A DNA stretch of 64,000 nt from Jaapia argillacea MUCL 33604 (GCA_000697665.1 KL197724.1:59078-123077); one strand, 5' to 3'. Positions 1 through 11,832 are shown, numbered from the stretch's first letter. Made by a program: numbers and translations. The notes: generated by a model not told the origin, from the sequence alone.

Positions 1-49
1 AATCGTCTCCGACCAAGACACCCATAGCGTCAGTCTGTTGGATTATTGA

Positions 50-1129
50 TCACAGATCGCATGAAGTATCGAAGGGATTTTGTGAGGTCTGTGATGACGA
101 TTGGTTCAACATCGGTGGCGATGTGAATCTTGAACCCGGATAAGCTCTGGGGTGAGGATGTTCATAGATGGGATCCCATATTAATTGATCTCCATTAGGT
201 AGGAGGGGAGTGTGGTCATATGCTGAGGAACTCTCATTCGAATCCAATACCTGACGGAGAGCTTGTGCCGCTGGGACATGTGGAACATGAGCATCCGACG
301 CCCTGAGGTAAAAAGTTAGGAACCTACTCCTTTCGTCCATAGGAGCACATCGGTACCACAATTCGTCGCCTTTCAGATCCACTACCAGAGGTGTCGGATG
401 TTGCAATCTGTCCGTATACATGAAAGGAAGGAGAGAATGTCCTCCTTGGTCGGCCGCCGTCATCCGTGACAAGAAATCCTCGACATCATAAGTTATGTAG
501 ATATCACCGTCGGGGGAAAGGGGGTCCAAAGTTGCCCATTGAGGGGTCTCACCCTCTTGCAAACCGAGTAGGTCGCCGCATGTGGATATCAAATTGTGTG
601 GGGATGCCATGATTGTGATAGATGGACTGGGATTTATGGGATAGAATGGCGATTCGCTTCCGTGGGTCTCTATGATCCTTTCGAGGACGTCGGCGCTGTC
701 GACCAGAAAGTACGAGGCGTTATGGCAGAGGTAGAACCTGACGCGCTTGGGTTTGCGAAACCCTAACTTTCGCTCCCGTTGTGGAGGTGCATTGGGTGGC
801 TGTCGTCCACGGTACAAGTAATAGGTGAGTTGCACACAGGACATCTGAGACGGGTTCCGGTCAGCGGGGGGAGTGGCCAGGGATGATTCGAAACCCACAT
901 CTTGTTGAGGAGAGACTATCAAGTTTACGAAGGGGAAGGAGTAACTGACCTTCAGATGGGGCCCACACCTAGATTTTATAGTTTCTGCCACAGGGCCAAG
1001 TACGCCGTCGCCACAGAGAAAGCAAAACGGGAAGGCAGAGACAAGCAGGAGGCCATTGTCCTCAAGCAAGCCCGCCCGATGCAATAGAACCCTGGAACAG
1101 ATAATGCTGGCTTTGGGCACAGCTTCCAA
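50..1129 (-). CDS. hypothetical protein, unrecognised
   Basis: Open frame of 359 codons with no family I recognise. The C-terminal two thirds look like real protein: mixed hydrophobic/aromatic composition, proline-rich and Ser-rich tail. The first ~90 residues are less convincing. The frame there includes a stretch (about 860-960) that could be an intron, and an internal Met near 843 is a plausible alternative start. No signal peptide or clear membrane segment. It runs away from the F-box gene at 2238 and its stop lies close to the window edge, so it is complete at the 3' end. Exon structure is uncertain. An unspliced reading with a shadow N-terminus is possible. Confidence 0.4.
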   Translation of the reverse strand: MEAVPKASIICSRVLLHRAGLLEDNGLLLVSAFPFCFLCGDGVLGPVAETIKSRCGPHLKVSYSFPFVNLIVSPQQDVGFESSLATPPADRNPSQMSCVQLTYYLYRGRQPPNAPPQRERKLGFRKPKRVRFYLCHNASYFLVDSADVLERIIETHGSESPFYPINPSPSITIMASPHNLISTCGDLLGLQEGETPQWATLDPLSPDGDIYITYDVEDFLSRMTAADQGGHSLLPFMYTDRLQHPTPLVVDLKGDELWYRCAPMDERSRFLTFYLRASDAHVPHVPAAQALRQVLDSNESSSAYDHTPLLPNGDQLIWDPIYEHPHPRAYPGSRFTSPPMLNQSSSQTSQNPFDTSCDL

Positions 1130-2237
1130 GAGTCAATCGCTGGCATTGTGGCGTTGAAAATGCACAAAAATCAGAAGTGCTCCGCGTGGGTGAATTTGAT
1201 TGCCCCCTGCGCGGGCGAGTGAGTGTGAAATTCAATGATTCCACAAAGATGACTGAGGACTCCTGAGATTTAAGGGTGAAACTGGGATGTGACTGATAAG
1301 ACAACTTACGATGTCACTGCAGCGCAGTCCTCGAGGCTCGAGGCAAAATCGAACCTGGTTCGATCTTTCGAGATTGGCCGAGGGGGAACGTCCACGTGTG
1401 TTTTGTCGCTTCGAAGGTGCTAGCGTCGGTCATGGCAACCGTGCGCTCGCTGTTCCAAACAACGAGGACCGGTTCTGGATTGTTAAGTTCATATGAGGGT
1501 CAATATAATCGGGATAGCGTGACCTTCTGTGGAAGTAGTATAGCAATACCTAACATACCACCTTAAGAGTGAGCCGGGTAGGAGCTGGAGGAGGGAAGGA
1601 GAGAAAGGAGAGGAAGGGGTCTCTCTCCTTAGCTCTCCTTTGCTCCTCGCTAACTAAATACATATTTTTGCTCTAATCCCTCTTCCCTTTGCTTCTCCTG
1701 GCTTCACTTTCCATTCCCATCCCTCCTCCTACCCTGCCCTGAGCTGGCTACTTGGGCTCTGCATGAGCGCGACGCCGCAAGTGCAAGGCATTTATCAATA
1801 ACTTGAATCCGGAACCATGCCCGTTATGTGCCAGCCGCTACAGTACATGCTGCACATCTTATAATCTCCTTTCGAGCTTACAATCACGGCTTGCCTTAGA
1901 ACACTGCATAGCTCGATCACCGTCTGCGATACCCAACAGATTCTGTGGGGTATCCTCACAAAGCCTCCTGCGCCGATAAATATGGGCCCGCCACGCCAAA
2001 AGTAAGCCATACCCGGAGCCATACTTTTCGGCCTCATCGTTGAGGCGGGCTGGTTAGTATTTAGTCCGTGCTTCCTTGCACCAGCTCACGACGTTTCTCA
2101 CCCAGTGCTGCTGATTCTCTTCCAAATTTCGACGTTGATACTCAAATTGTATCCAGCTTAGTCGACGTTGTAGTCGAGGTCAGGTGCGGTCAACACCTTT
2201 GGTCGGCAATAACTGATTTCGCCACAACAGAAGAGTC
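1130..2237. other. intergenic region with purine/pyrimidine hairpin
   Basis: About 1.1 kb between divergent genes with no supported gene; the short frames here lack codon-like structure. At about 1583-1655 a G/A-rich run is followed by a C/T-rich run that is its approximate reverse complement, giving a potential stem-loop or triplex-forming tract. The last ~100 bases before 2238 resemble the sequence just upstream of paralogue A3 (right of 27331), so they probably hold the A-family promoter. Confidence 0.5.
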
Positions 2238-3647
2238 ATGAGCGACATCAAGAACCTTCCCAACGAACTCCTCGAATACATTTTCCGTTATGCGGCCACT
2301 GGCGTTCGTCCTGTAGGGGAGAATCAGGAACTTCCATTCTCCATCTCCGCCTCGCACGTCTGTCGACATTGGCGAGAGCTATCGCTCAACACACCCGGTC
2401 TTTGGAGTCGACTCAACATCTCAATCCTCCGCTCATGGGAAGAGGAGAGAGTTCGAGTCTGCCTAGAGCGATCCCGGAAAGCTCTCCTCGACATTCGGCT
2501 TTCGCGCCACGATTGGGCAGATGGATCGTCACAACAAGACGAAGCATCGTGCTCGATGAAAATGCCCGCTTTCATCTCTTTACTTCTACCACACATTCAT
2601 CGCTGGCGAACCTTGGCTATCAACATTGACCCCGACCGTGTCGATGTAGATGGGCCATACATTGCTGTTCTCAAACAACTCAGCGATCACAGCGCCCCAA
2701 AATTAGAGTATCTTCACGTTTCCGTGATTGAGCCGTCTCGGTTGCGCTTCGGCCAGTTCACCCCACAACCCATCGAGCCTATCCTCGTCCAGGGAGCTTC
2801 AGCCTTGACCAGAGTCCGATTAAGGAACGTACTCGCTGGAGAAGGCTGCCTACCTTTCCAGAACGTTACCACCCTTGATCTTGGTGTATCGGACAAAAGT
2901 ACCTCCCCAGCTGAATACGACGATATCAAGTGGGTGTTGGGATCATCGCCGCATCTAGAGGATCTTACCCTTCGAGGGAAACTCTTTACCCCCGATTACA
3001 ACACGTCGGTCATCGAGCTCCCATTCCTTCGGTCCCTCAAAGTCGTTCTCGTTCCTTTTTGGGACCCCAGGTACACCGGTGACCTTTTCACTGCGCTGTC
3101 GACCCCTGCCCTGAGGACACTGGAACTCTACGCTCTCAGCGAAGATGTATTGGATGGATTTATTGGCGCGATGACGGATAGTCTTCCTCAACCAAAGTAC
3201 CCCATCCTGGAGACCTTTGGCCTCGCTTCCATGGATGGTCCAAGTGAGATTTCGGACGAGTTATTCGCAGGAATGCCCGACGTCAGACATCTACGGCTCT
3301 TGGATGCTGCCTCGGTAGATGATCTGTTCGGTCACCTTGCTAGGAACGTGGCTGGGAGGAAACCCGTCGGCTGGCTACCATTGTGGCCCAACCTATCCAC
3401 CATCACTTTCCTCGACTACTACGGCCCAAGCGACTTCAAGCCCCTCGGTAACTTTCTACGGAGACGGAGCCAGCTCAATCGAGGTATCAGCACTATTCGC
3501 GCGGATTCCTCACCGTTCCATGGTCTGGGCTGGAAGTCGCTCAGGGCTCTACGAAAAGTTGTCGAGGTTGAGGAGCTAGATTTGGAAGGAGAACGGAGAA
3601 AGGTTGCGACAATGCAGGAGATAGATCCTGATTGCTGGTATGAGTGA
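2238..3647 (+). CDS. F-box-like protein, family A copy 1 (A1)
   Basis: Single-exon gene of 469 aa. The N-terminus is an F-box-like domain (about residues 5-60): LPNELLEYIFRYA, then the conserved SHVCRHWRELS and LWSRLNI motifs. This fold binds Skp1 in SCF ubiquitin ligases. The remainder carries degenerate leucine-rich segments (for example near residues 195-245: VTTLDLG, HLEDLTLRG) of the kind that form substrate-binding surfaces in fungal F-box proteins. The ATG at 2238 matches the start of paralogues A2 and A3. The frame is intact, ending in the family's shared tail DCWYE. It converges on B1, 382 bp away. Substrate unknown; SCF membership is inferred from the domain. Confidence 0.85.
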   Translation: MSDIKNLPNELLEYIFRYAATGVRPVGENQELPFSISASHVCRHWRELSLNTPGLWSRLNISILRSWEEERVRVCLERSRKALLDIRLSRHDWADGSSQQDEASCSMKMPAFISLLLPHIHRWRTLAINIDPDRVDVDGPYIAVLKQLSDHSAPKLEYLHVSVIEPSRLRFGQFTPQPIEPILVQGASALTRVRLRNVLAGEGCLPFQNVTTLDLGVSDKSTSPAEYDDIKWVLGSSPHLEDLTLRGKLFTPDYNTSVIELPFLRSLKVVLVPFWDPRYTGDLFTALSTPALRTLELYALSEDVLDGFIGAMTDSLPQPKYPILETFGLASMDGPSEISDELFAGMPDVRHLRLLDAASVDDLFGHLARNVAGRKPVGWLPLWPNLSTITFLDYYGPSDFKPLGNFLRRRSQLNRGISTIRADSSPFHGLGWKSLRALRKVVEVEELDLEGERRKVATMQEIDPDCWYE

Positions 3648-4029
3648 GGATACGTCAAGGTATGTTCGCCGGGTCTCATTATTGTCAACTCCTTTAACTC
3701 ATTGTCAGCGTTCTGGGTGAAAGGTGGAAGACTGGGTGGGGATTCGGCTGTTCATTTTTGACGAGTGTGTGAATACAAGATAGTCTGTGGCTACAATCAA
3801 GAGACATCGTTGGGAGTCGTTTCAAGAGAGTGGATCTAATGGGATTCCTCAAAATTTAGACATAATCTACTAGTAGTAGATTGAAATGACGCACTTGCTA
3901 CATGACGGTAGCCATAAGTACAGAAGCCAGGTGTGAGATTTCTCAACATCACCGCGTTTCGGAGGAGACTCTCAGAGGTCCGCCGACGTCGAACACAAGG
4001 ACACAATTAAATTCCCTTTCGAAACGACC

Positions 4030-5304
4030 CTAGGAAAGCGAGGACCAAGATGAAGTATCGAGGAGGTGAGTGGTTTCCCGTCGAACCAGAGAATCATGAG
4101 TTTTGGTATACGATATGAATGAGTGAAATAAGCTCGGTCGGTTTGGTGCTATATTCCTTCTCTGACGCGTTCTTGATTGCGTCGGAAATGCAACTTTTCG
4201 AAGTGAACTCGTTGACGAGAGCAACATTTCTGCAGTGCGAGTCCAATCTTGTGACTCACGTTCTTTCGAATGAAGGTGGATCCACCAGGGCTTAGTCTCG
4301 TCGTCAGGAACGTTCTCCTCGTCGGGGGGAACGTAGACGAGGGTCTCGAGGTTTGTGAATGGGGACAGATCGTCGATGAGTTGTCGGAAAGCTGGTTGTG
4401 GCTCAGCACAGGCATATAACTAGACGTGAAAGGCATAATCAGTCGCTTCTTTATCTGAACGAGAATACAAACGCACATCATGGTCATTGTCTATCAGACA
4501 AAGATGCTTCAGGTGTGGGAGCGTTTCGACTACGATCTTCAATGCAGTCGAAGATCCCAATTCGAAATCTGCGCCTTTTAAATCCAACGATAGGCTCACG
4601 ACGTTGGGAAACAGTTTGATAAGCTCTGCCAAATGGACATCATCCATATCCTGCGTCTCGTGGTGAAACTTGAGAAGTAAATTGGTGACCAATGGAAGAG
4701 GACCGAGGAAGTCTGGGAGGACTTCTGCGTCAATGGCCAAGATCGAAACGTTTTGCAAGATGTCAGGATCGATGGGGGAGAAGATTTCCTCCAAGTCGGC
4801 AAAATAGGCAAAAGGCATGTTATGATGCCATTCACGAATGTCTGGTTGGCTGGCGAGGAATGACTTGGTTTCGACGAATTCGATAGCATGGTTACGGAAC
4901 GTGTGGAGCTTGAATTGAGATCCAGAGAAGATGGGGGATATGGTTGTGGGATCAGCTGACACCAAGTGAACTTCAAGATCGCGCAGGTTGGGGACTGCTC
5001 GAAGGATTCCGTTGACCACATGCTCTGGATGTATTTCGCGAACCACATCCTCGAGTAATAATTCGGGATAGGTCGTCACATCCAATGCCGCAACGACAAC
5101 CTGCATCCCCAGAGTGGTGTTATTTGTGATGGTCTGGCAAAATTGTGCTTGACGAATTGGACAGGTGAAGAATTCGACTGAGTGGTATAATAGCGGCGAC
5201 GCCTCGCGATTGAACATCAGAGAAACCTGGCATAGTCTTGCCAGATCGCTCTTGTCCGGAACCAGGCGAATGATCATGCTGTACAACTCCACTGGCAGCT
5301 TCAT
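4030..5304 (-). CDS. F-box-like protein, family B copy 1 (B1)
   Basis: Two exons: 5304-4477 and 4419-4030, with a 57-nt GT..AG intron at the same place as in B2 and B3; 405 aa. Starts MKLPVELYSMIIRLVP, an F-box-like helix pair, followed by LARLCQVSLMFNREASPLLY (about residues 18-37). The middle has leucine-rich, LRR-like spacing. The second exon encodes a conserved C-terminal region with a PWW motif and SQDWT. I chose the ATG at 5304 because both paralogues begin at the equivalent codon; an in-frame extension upstream to 5418 exists but is not shared. Intact here. The F-box assignment is weaker than for family A because the motif is shorter. Confidence 0.78.
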
Positions 5305-5712
5305 CACAGCGGTGCCACTGAAGTGGCTCAGGGGGCTACAGGCCGGTAAGCCCCAAGGCGATTTCTGGCAGCGAAAACTGCAGTTCGAAAGAGAAGCAAC
5401 TATCACTAGAGCACTCACAGTTCCTTGTAGACACGTAGACTCCCGAATGGTGTTGACAGTATTGGAGAGAAATGTTGTGGTAAAGAGTGCAACGCCAAAT
5501 CCCTAGAAAGGAAGTCAAGATATTTTGAAGTGAAGTGGCAAACGGAATCCTGCACACCACCACGAGTTTACTCTCAACCGTCGAATCCGAGCGCATACTG
5601 CCCACCTATGCTGATATCATAGACCAGGGCGATACACGGTGCAGTATTCGACAGCCAGTTGTCATTGCATCGTATTCAGTCAGGACGAATCGCAATCAGT
5701 CAACCGACAGGG
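5305..5712. promoter_or_regulatory. shared upstream region of B1 and TRS65
   Basis: A 408-bp gap between the divergent starts of B1 (-) and TRS65 (+). No gene is supported. It presumably holds both promoters; I see no recognisable TATA box that I would defend. Confidence 0.4.
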
Positions 5713-8700
5713 ATGGCTACGTTCGAGGAATCGTTCAATTCCTCAACGCTGGAGGTCATCGTGCCCACCGCCTCTTTCGACCTTCCTTCAGAACCAATTG
5801 TAGACGAGGAATGCTTGGCCACCCTAACGACCGAGTCTAAACAGAGGCACGTCGCTTTCTTTGGTGAGTGAGTCTCATGTCTATTCATACCACACACTGA
5901 GTCCAAGATCAGACGAGAAGCTCGACTATGTCCTCCTCCTACGAATGGACCATCCCTCACCGGATGAACCCCCAGATCCCCAACATCCACCTATTCATCT
6001 CCTCTCTTTCCTCGCCCATCTCCAAGTCTCCTACGAAGCAACCTATATCTCCTCCGTCCCCACTCTCCACGCTATCCAACCCCCAGCTTCGCGCCTATCA
6101 GCACCTCCACGCACCTCTTCAAATAACAAACTCGCTCCTCGTCCCTCCTCTCTCCACCCTACCATCTTCCCGCCCCATACACCAAACCCAACCCCTTCGA
6201 CCGCCGAAACCGATCGTCAATATGTTCAATCTGAGGGCAAGCCGTTGGCCGCTGGCATATGGGGAGAATCGATGTTCGGAGATACTGCAGACGCCTTTCG
6301 CCTGACCTGGTCTACTACGGATGAGTGTTGGGTGGCAATATATCGGCTGAGTCTAACTGTTCGTGAGTGTCGCCTTTACTCGTTGCCCAGCTCCTTCTTC
6401 ATCAACTAATTGGACGTCAAAGAGTTCCTCACAATCCATCTCCGACAACCTCTGCTGTGTCTAACCGTCTCGATTACACTACGCGACAAGCCTTTGGATA
6501 CGACCAGGGCGAGGCAACCTTTGGCGGACTTGATCAACGCTGCTGGTGGCTTACCCTCCCTACCTGAAAGATCTCCAACTCCCAAGGAGAATGGCGAAGC
6601 AGATCAGGAGGATCGTAGGAAAAGCATCCCAACAGGTTTAGGGGAAGTGAACCTTTTAGCAGGTCTAGCAGCCGGTGAGCTACTCTCTCGTTCTTCACGC
6701 ATTTCATTCTCATCCCCCCCGTCTCTTTTTCGTCCTCTCTCATGGGTGTGTTGATCAGGACCTACGTTTGCCGCCAATGGCCCAAACGCCCTCTCCCTCC
6801 CCTCAAGTCGTCTAGGACCTACAATCCGTCAACAAGCGTTCTCCCTCCTCCCTCCTTCTCCCCATTCCCATTCCCACTCCAAATCCATCTCCACCCCACC
6901 CATAACTTCCCGTCCCCATCCAACCCTCCGCAAATCATTCCGCAAAACTCTCCAAACCGTATCCGGTTTCCGAGTCCGCATGCGTACCGTATTCGTCCCT
7001 TACATCCTCTTCCCCTCAAACTCAGACTCCGACTCTGAACGAGAGAAACTAGAAGCGGGGAACGAAGAGCGTACGGTCGTTTTAGCTGTTGAAGTTGAGA
7101 ATTCGGGGGAATCGAGTATGGGGTTCGCTATTGAACGTGTGGAGGTCATGATTGGTGGTGAAGGCGCTACCACCAAGCTTATTGGGTGTGGAAAAAAGGA
7201 AGGAGACGCGATGTTCCCGGTTTTGGTGGGGTGTAACGAACAGTATAATTTACTTTATGCAGTGGCGTTTTGGCAAGCTCCGGAAGGTGATGAGTGGGGG
7301 TTATCGGCTGGCGGTGGTGGAGGGTTTGAAGGGAAGAAAGAAGGAAATTTGGGAGGAGAGTTGCAGAGGGCCGTTTGTATCGATATTCATGGACGACCTT
7401 TCGAACCTCCCCCAACGCAACCCAAGACCGGAGGAATGTTGGGAGACCCGAAGAACCTCTCGTACCCGGCTCGGACCTTCTCTTCAAGATGGAATTGTGT
7501 ACTTGACCTATCACCGAATAGGTATCGCGATTCTATCGACCTCGCAAACGTGGATATATCGTCGATAGGCAATAGGGACGCCTTGCCAACTCCTGCATCT
7601 CCTTTCCCACACGTTCACACTCCTATTCGGTCTAATACCTTGCCTCTCGAGAACCCGGCTTTGGTGGGGGGTTTGGCGGGAAGTAAAAGACATACAGTGG
7701 GTGGTGTCGTAGGTGGTTTGGGTGGGAGTTCGAAGCCACCATCGCAGCAGCAGCTGCTCAAGTCTGCGCCAGGGGGAAACTATAGAGCTTCAACCTCGAT
7801 GCTCAACCCGGCTTTTCAACGCGATTCGAGACCGAACACACCGAAACTTCATTACACACCACCATCGCTAACCATCCAACAACAACAAGTATCCTCCCGC
7901 CCCCAATCTATCATCTCCTCTCGAGGTTCCAGTCCTCCCTTACCTCCACCACCATCGAGTAGTAGCGGGAGTAGCTCAGATGGGACGATCTACGCTTCAG
8001 ATGTCCCCCCTCCGACGCCTGCGTATCCTGCGTACCCGACTTCACCTTCACCATTACCTGGATCGTATGCGCAAGCTGTGGGGATGATGGGGAATGTTGG
8101 GCCTAGTGTTGAAGTTAGGAGGGAGAGGGGTGGGGGTGGGAGTCCGATGACTCCTAGACCTAGGGTTATGCCTGGTGGTAGTGGGTTTGGTGAGAGCGGG
8201 AAGGGAAAGGGTGAGATTGGGGAGATGGTTGTCGTTTCTGTTGGGTTGTTGGAGCTTAGTGGAGAGGGAGGGAAGAAGAGGGAGGATGGAAGGCTTTATC
8301 CTCTTGATCAGTTTACGTTGGATATTTTCGTTTTTAACCAGTCGAGTTGGATTAGGAGGTTTGAGGTTAGTTATCCTGATGGTAGGAGGAGGAGGGGGGA
8401 GAGGGAGGGAGAGGGTGGTGAGTTTGGGATCGGAAGGGGGAGAAGGGATGAGAAGGTTATGGGGCTGGTGCCTTTGGAGAATCGGATTCGAGTTGGGTAA
8501 GTTTTGTCTCGGGTTTCCCAGGGACGTTGTTTTGATGCCGTTTTCGTTCTCTTGCAGTCCACTTCGACCATCGACGTGTCAATCTGTTAGGATGGAGTTC
8601 TTGGCGCTTACCCATGGTGTCCACACTATTGATACACTAACATTGACGGATATCGAGACTGGTTATTCGATGAATTTGAGGTACGTCTCTCATGTTCCCT

Positions 8701-8769
8701 TCATCACTCCCCCCTGATCTTGCGTGCAGGTCCGTGATGGATATCGTCGTTCATGAGATAGATGAATGA
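5713..8769 (+). CDS. TRS65: TRAPPII complex subunit Trs65
   Basis: Six exons by my reading: 5713-5863, 5913-6362, 6423-6674, 6759-8496, 8558-8680, 8730-8769, all with GT..AG introns and matching phases, giving 917 aa. Recognised as the Trs65 family from the central block (TLRKSFRKTLQTVSGFRVRM then VFVPYILFP and RTVVLAVEVENSGES) and the C-terminal immunoglobulin-like block (PLDQFTLDIFVFNQSSW, CQSVRMEFLALTHGVHTI, DIETGYSMNL). Trs65 is specific to TRAPPII, the Golgi tethering complex and Ypt/Rab exchange factor, where it helps dimerise the complex. A long Pro/Ser/Gly-rich insert (about residues 540-740) separates the conserved blocks, as is common in basidiomycete versions. Single copy here; faces SNX3. 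Confidence 0.82.
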
Positions 8770-9054
8770 TTGCTGTAGACACATCCGTATCCTGCTCCAT
8801 TTCGCTCATATTATCCTCTAATTTATTTGGATATCATACAAGGTCATGATCGCATTTCTATGTATCAGAGACAACATGAACGTCGACATAGTGCAAGAGC
8901 AGTTATGATTTCTGATCAAGATAGAAGCGGGAAGGGCGGTCGTGAAAGAGGAAAGGCGTGAACAAGGGGACAACGAGTAGAGCATAGGGGAAGCCGGTGG
9001 GTTGGACTGCATATATGACGGAGGCGTGGTGAGGTGGCGGGTTATGGACTCCGC

Positions 9055-9766
9055 TCAAATCCATTGAGCCTTGTCCCAGGAGGGATCCTGCAAGAATGCG
9101 CACAGCACCTTACTTCCAGTCTAGAAAGAAACCGAGTCAGTTCACACGATCGGTCGTCTGACTCCGAGTGGGAAACGAACCTGGAGGAGGGGGTGGCCAG
9201 CAACGACAGTCAAAAATCTCTCCAAACCCTCTCGGCGACTCTCTATCACTTCATCCGAGAAGCGGTTGGTGAAGACTTTGCCTGGCAGTGGAGGAATATT
9301 GACTCGAGTTGACTCGCGTTCGAGGATATCGCGGAAGGCTTCAAAGTCGGAGTAACGCCGCCGGACGACAGAGTGTCGAAGTTTGAAGGCTGGTATATTG
9401 GTCTACAAGAGGCTTTATCAGAACTGGCTGCATGAGCGCTAATCGCGCACGGATTTCATACCTTGGTCACAATCTCATAATCCGTAAACATCTTACGTCC
9501 AAATCCTACTCCAGAAGTCAAAAAACGGGTCAGCTCCATTCCGGTTTGAAAACTTACCATGAGTTTGAGGATTCCTGATTTCGATTTCCAAGAAACTCTC
9601 CGGCACACTATACATTTCTTCGATCTACAAAACGGCGTCCCTGGTCGTGTTTATATGGGGTGGAAATGAGCGAGGAATTTGGGTATTTGCTTACAGTCTG
9701 CGAGCGCCCGGGGAGTCTTGGTTCATCGAAAGCGGTACTACGAGCGAAAGGGGAGGGGGTCGCCAT
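9055..9766 (-). CDS. SNX3: sorting nexin 3 (PX domain, Grd19-type)
   Basis: Five exons on the minus strand: 9766-9695, 9624-9558, 9508-9462, 9402-9181, 9120-9055; all introns GT..AG and all phases fit, giving 157 aa. No single frame shows it, so it is easy to miss. The PX domain covers about residues 33-155: [45 protein letters not shown] (the RRY phosphoinositide-binding motif, residues 77-79) and the loop [19 protein letters not shown] (PPLPGK at 99-104), ending in [20 protein letters not shown]3/Grd19 binds PI3P on endosomes and works with retromer in recycling to the Golgi. Convergent with TRS65 and divergent from B2. Confidence 0.93.
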
Positions 9767-10085
9767 CGTGGAGGTTGGGTCACAAGCGTCGTTTCGGAGC
9801 GCAACCCGGAAGCTCAGCAGTCAAAGAAGCTGCGTGTCACATGGAATCACGGTTGGTCACGGAAGTTACATATACGTCACAAGTATGTCTGGCCGTCACG
9901 GTGTTCAACCACCAGAACATTCCGCTCTAGTACCTAACGCACATTTCACGGGCTGATTCCACGGATTGACAAGTGTCTGTGAGTCTTTTAGTCGTAGTTT
10001 CTTCGTTATTGAATTGACCTTTGGCTGTCATGAATCATCTTCACTCGACGTACTCGCCTACGCAGGCTCCGACTTCACCGCCGCA

Positions 10086-11290
10086 ATGAAGCTGCCTGTG
10101 GAGTTGTGCACCACTATCATTCGGCTGGTCCCGGAGACCAAGGATCTCGCAAGTCTGTGCCAGGTTTCTCGGATGTTCAATCGCGAGGCCTCACCGCCAT
10201 TGTACCGCTCCGTCGAATTCTTCTTCTCTCCAAAACATCAAGTACAGTTTTCCCAGACAGTCACAAGCAATGCCGCAGGGACGTACGTTATCGTTGCGAC
10301 GTTGGATCTGACATCCCATCCTGGAGTAGACACCGCGCGTGTGGTCAATGGCATCCTTCGTGCCGTCCCCAACCTGCGCGAACTCCACTTGGCGTCGCTT
10401 GACTCTAACCCTCCGTCTTCCATCTTCTCTGGATGTCAATTCAAGCTCCACACGTTCCATAACCATGCTATCGACATTGCGCGAACCCTGTCATTCCTCG
10501 TCGGCCAGCCAAACATCCATGAATGGCTCCATAATATGCCATTTGTGTATGATGGCGACGATGAGGACTCCTTCTTCTCCATGCATCCTGATATCTTGCC
10601 AGATGTTTCGATTATGGATATTGACCCAGAAATCCTTCAAGACTTCCTCGGTCCTTTTCCATCGGTTACCCATTTACATCTCAGGTTTCACGAGGAAACA
10701 GAGAATATGGATGATTACCAGCTGCTAGAACTCGTCGACCTGTTTCCCAACTTGATTAGCCTATCGGTGGATCTGGAGGGCACAGATGAATATCTGGGAT
10801 CTTCGGCTGCGTTGGGGATCATAGCTGAAACGCACCCACACCTGAAGCATCTTTGTCTTATAGACAACATCCACAAGGTACCTTCATGTTCTCCTTCTCA
10901 TAGAGAAGCGATTGAAATTTTTTTCCCTTGTGTTAGTCGTATTCTCGTGCTGAACCACAAACAGCTTTTCGAGAACTCCTTGAAGATCTGTCCGCATTAG
11001 AAGAACTTGAGACCTTCGTCTATGTTCCTCCTGAAGAACGTTGTATTCCTGAGGGGGGAATACAGCCATGGTGGAAACGCCTTCATTCCAAAGAGGGAGA
11101 ATCGCAGGATTGGACTCGCACAGCGGAAATGCTGCTGTCGTCGGCGCCTTCGCTTACGAAGGTTGCGTTTCCAACGGAAGCATGGAGGATAGTTCGCCCA
11201 TTGTCATCGTATATCAAGACACATGATTCTCAAGTTCGTCAGGAAACCGCGCGTCCCCTCAGTACTTATTCTTGGCACTCGCTTTCTTAG
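10086..11290 (+). CDS. F-box-like protein, family B copy 2 (B2)
   Basis: Two exons, 10086-10877 and 10937-11290, giving 381 aa; phase-0 intron at the position used by B1 and B3. Begins MKLPVELCTTIIRLVPETKD, followed by LCQVSRMFNREASPPLYRSV, the F-box-like region. The C-terminal exon keeps the family motif HSKEGESQDWTRTAEMLLSS and ends at a TAG. Sequence upstream is similar to that upstream of B3 as far left as about 9820, so the duplicated segment includes the promoter. Intact. Confidence 0.8.
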
Positions 11291-11832
11291 AGTCGTTTCC
11301 AGGAGGTCGCCTGTTGTGTTCCAGTCCTTGACGTTGACGTTGACGTTGATTGTTCCTACGAGAGTCTACTTTTTGTGGCGGATCGTGATGTTGAGAGAAT
11401 TCATACCAGGTTGTTATAGTGGATGCAGAGGGTTCATGGAGTGGCGCAAGATTGCTGTGTTTACGGTTATCTTTATGCAGATAGGGTCTTTAGACGCTCA
11501 GCACCACCGTGGGGCGAAATGCTCGGGTTCAATGCAACGTGTGGGGCGAGATAGTGTTGAGCCATTTATACCAAACTAGATTATGCCTGAACTCGCAAGA
11601 ATCCCACCCCGCCCACTCTGTTGGAACGACCTCCAATATTGTCTCTTCCAGCGGTGTCCGATATGTTCTCGTCGTACCTTCCGAGACCATTAAACCTTTG
11701 GCTCTCCGAGCCTCCGCAGACTCCAGCCCATCTCTGTGAGGTGAGCCCGTCCAAAGTTCGCTTTCTTGGCAGTGTGCTCACGACAAGACCGACTTTCCTA
11801 GAATTGTGGGACGAGACCTAAATTCATAGAAA
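11291..11832. other. spacer with conserved 52-codon upstream frame
   Basis: Between B2 and the PARP-like gene. Contains a short tandem repeat of TGACGT-type units (about 11326-11350). An ATG frame at 11663-11821 (52 aa, starting MFSSYLPRPLN) is preserved, with only scattered changes, in the second module at 24565-24723. It could be a 5' exon of the PARP-like gene whose splicing I cannot resolve, an upstream ORF, or simply young duplicated DNA. Confidence 0.4.

Noticed and set aside
902-1087. 61-codon plus-strand frame with charged composition
   Set aside because: Antisense to the hypothetical gene at 50-1129 and too short to support alone.
7179-7693. minus-strand frames of 60-111 codons
   Set aside because: Shadows of the long TRS65 exon 4.
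9034-9312. 92-codon plus-strand frame
   Set aside because: It lies antisense to SNX3 exons, whose protein is unmistakable.
9647-9956. three overlapping plus-strand frames of about 80-98 codons
   Set aside because: They overlap SNX3 exon 1 and its intron on the opposite strand and show no family or consistent codon pattern.
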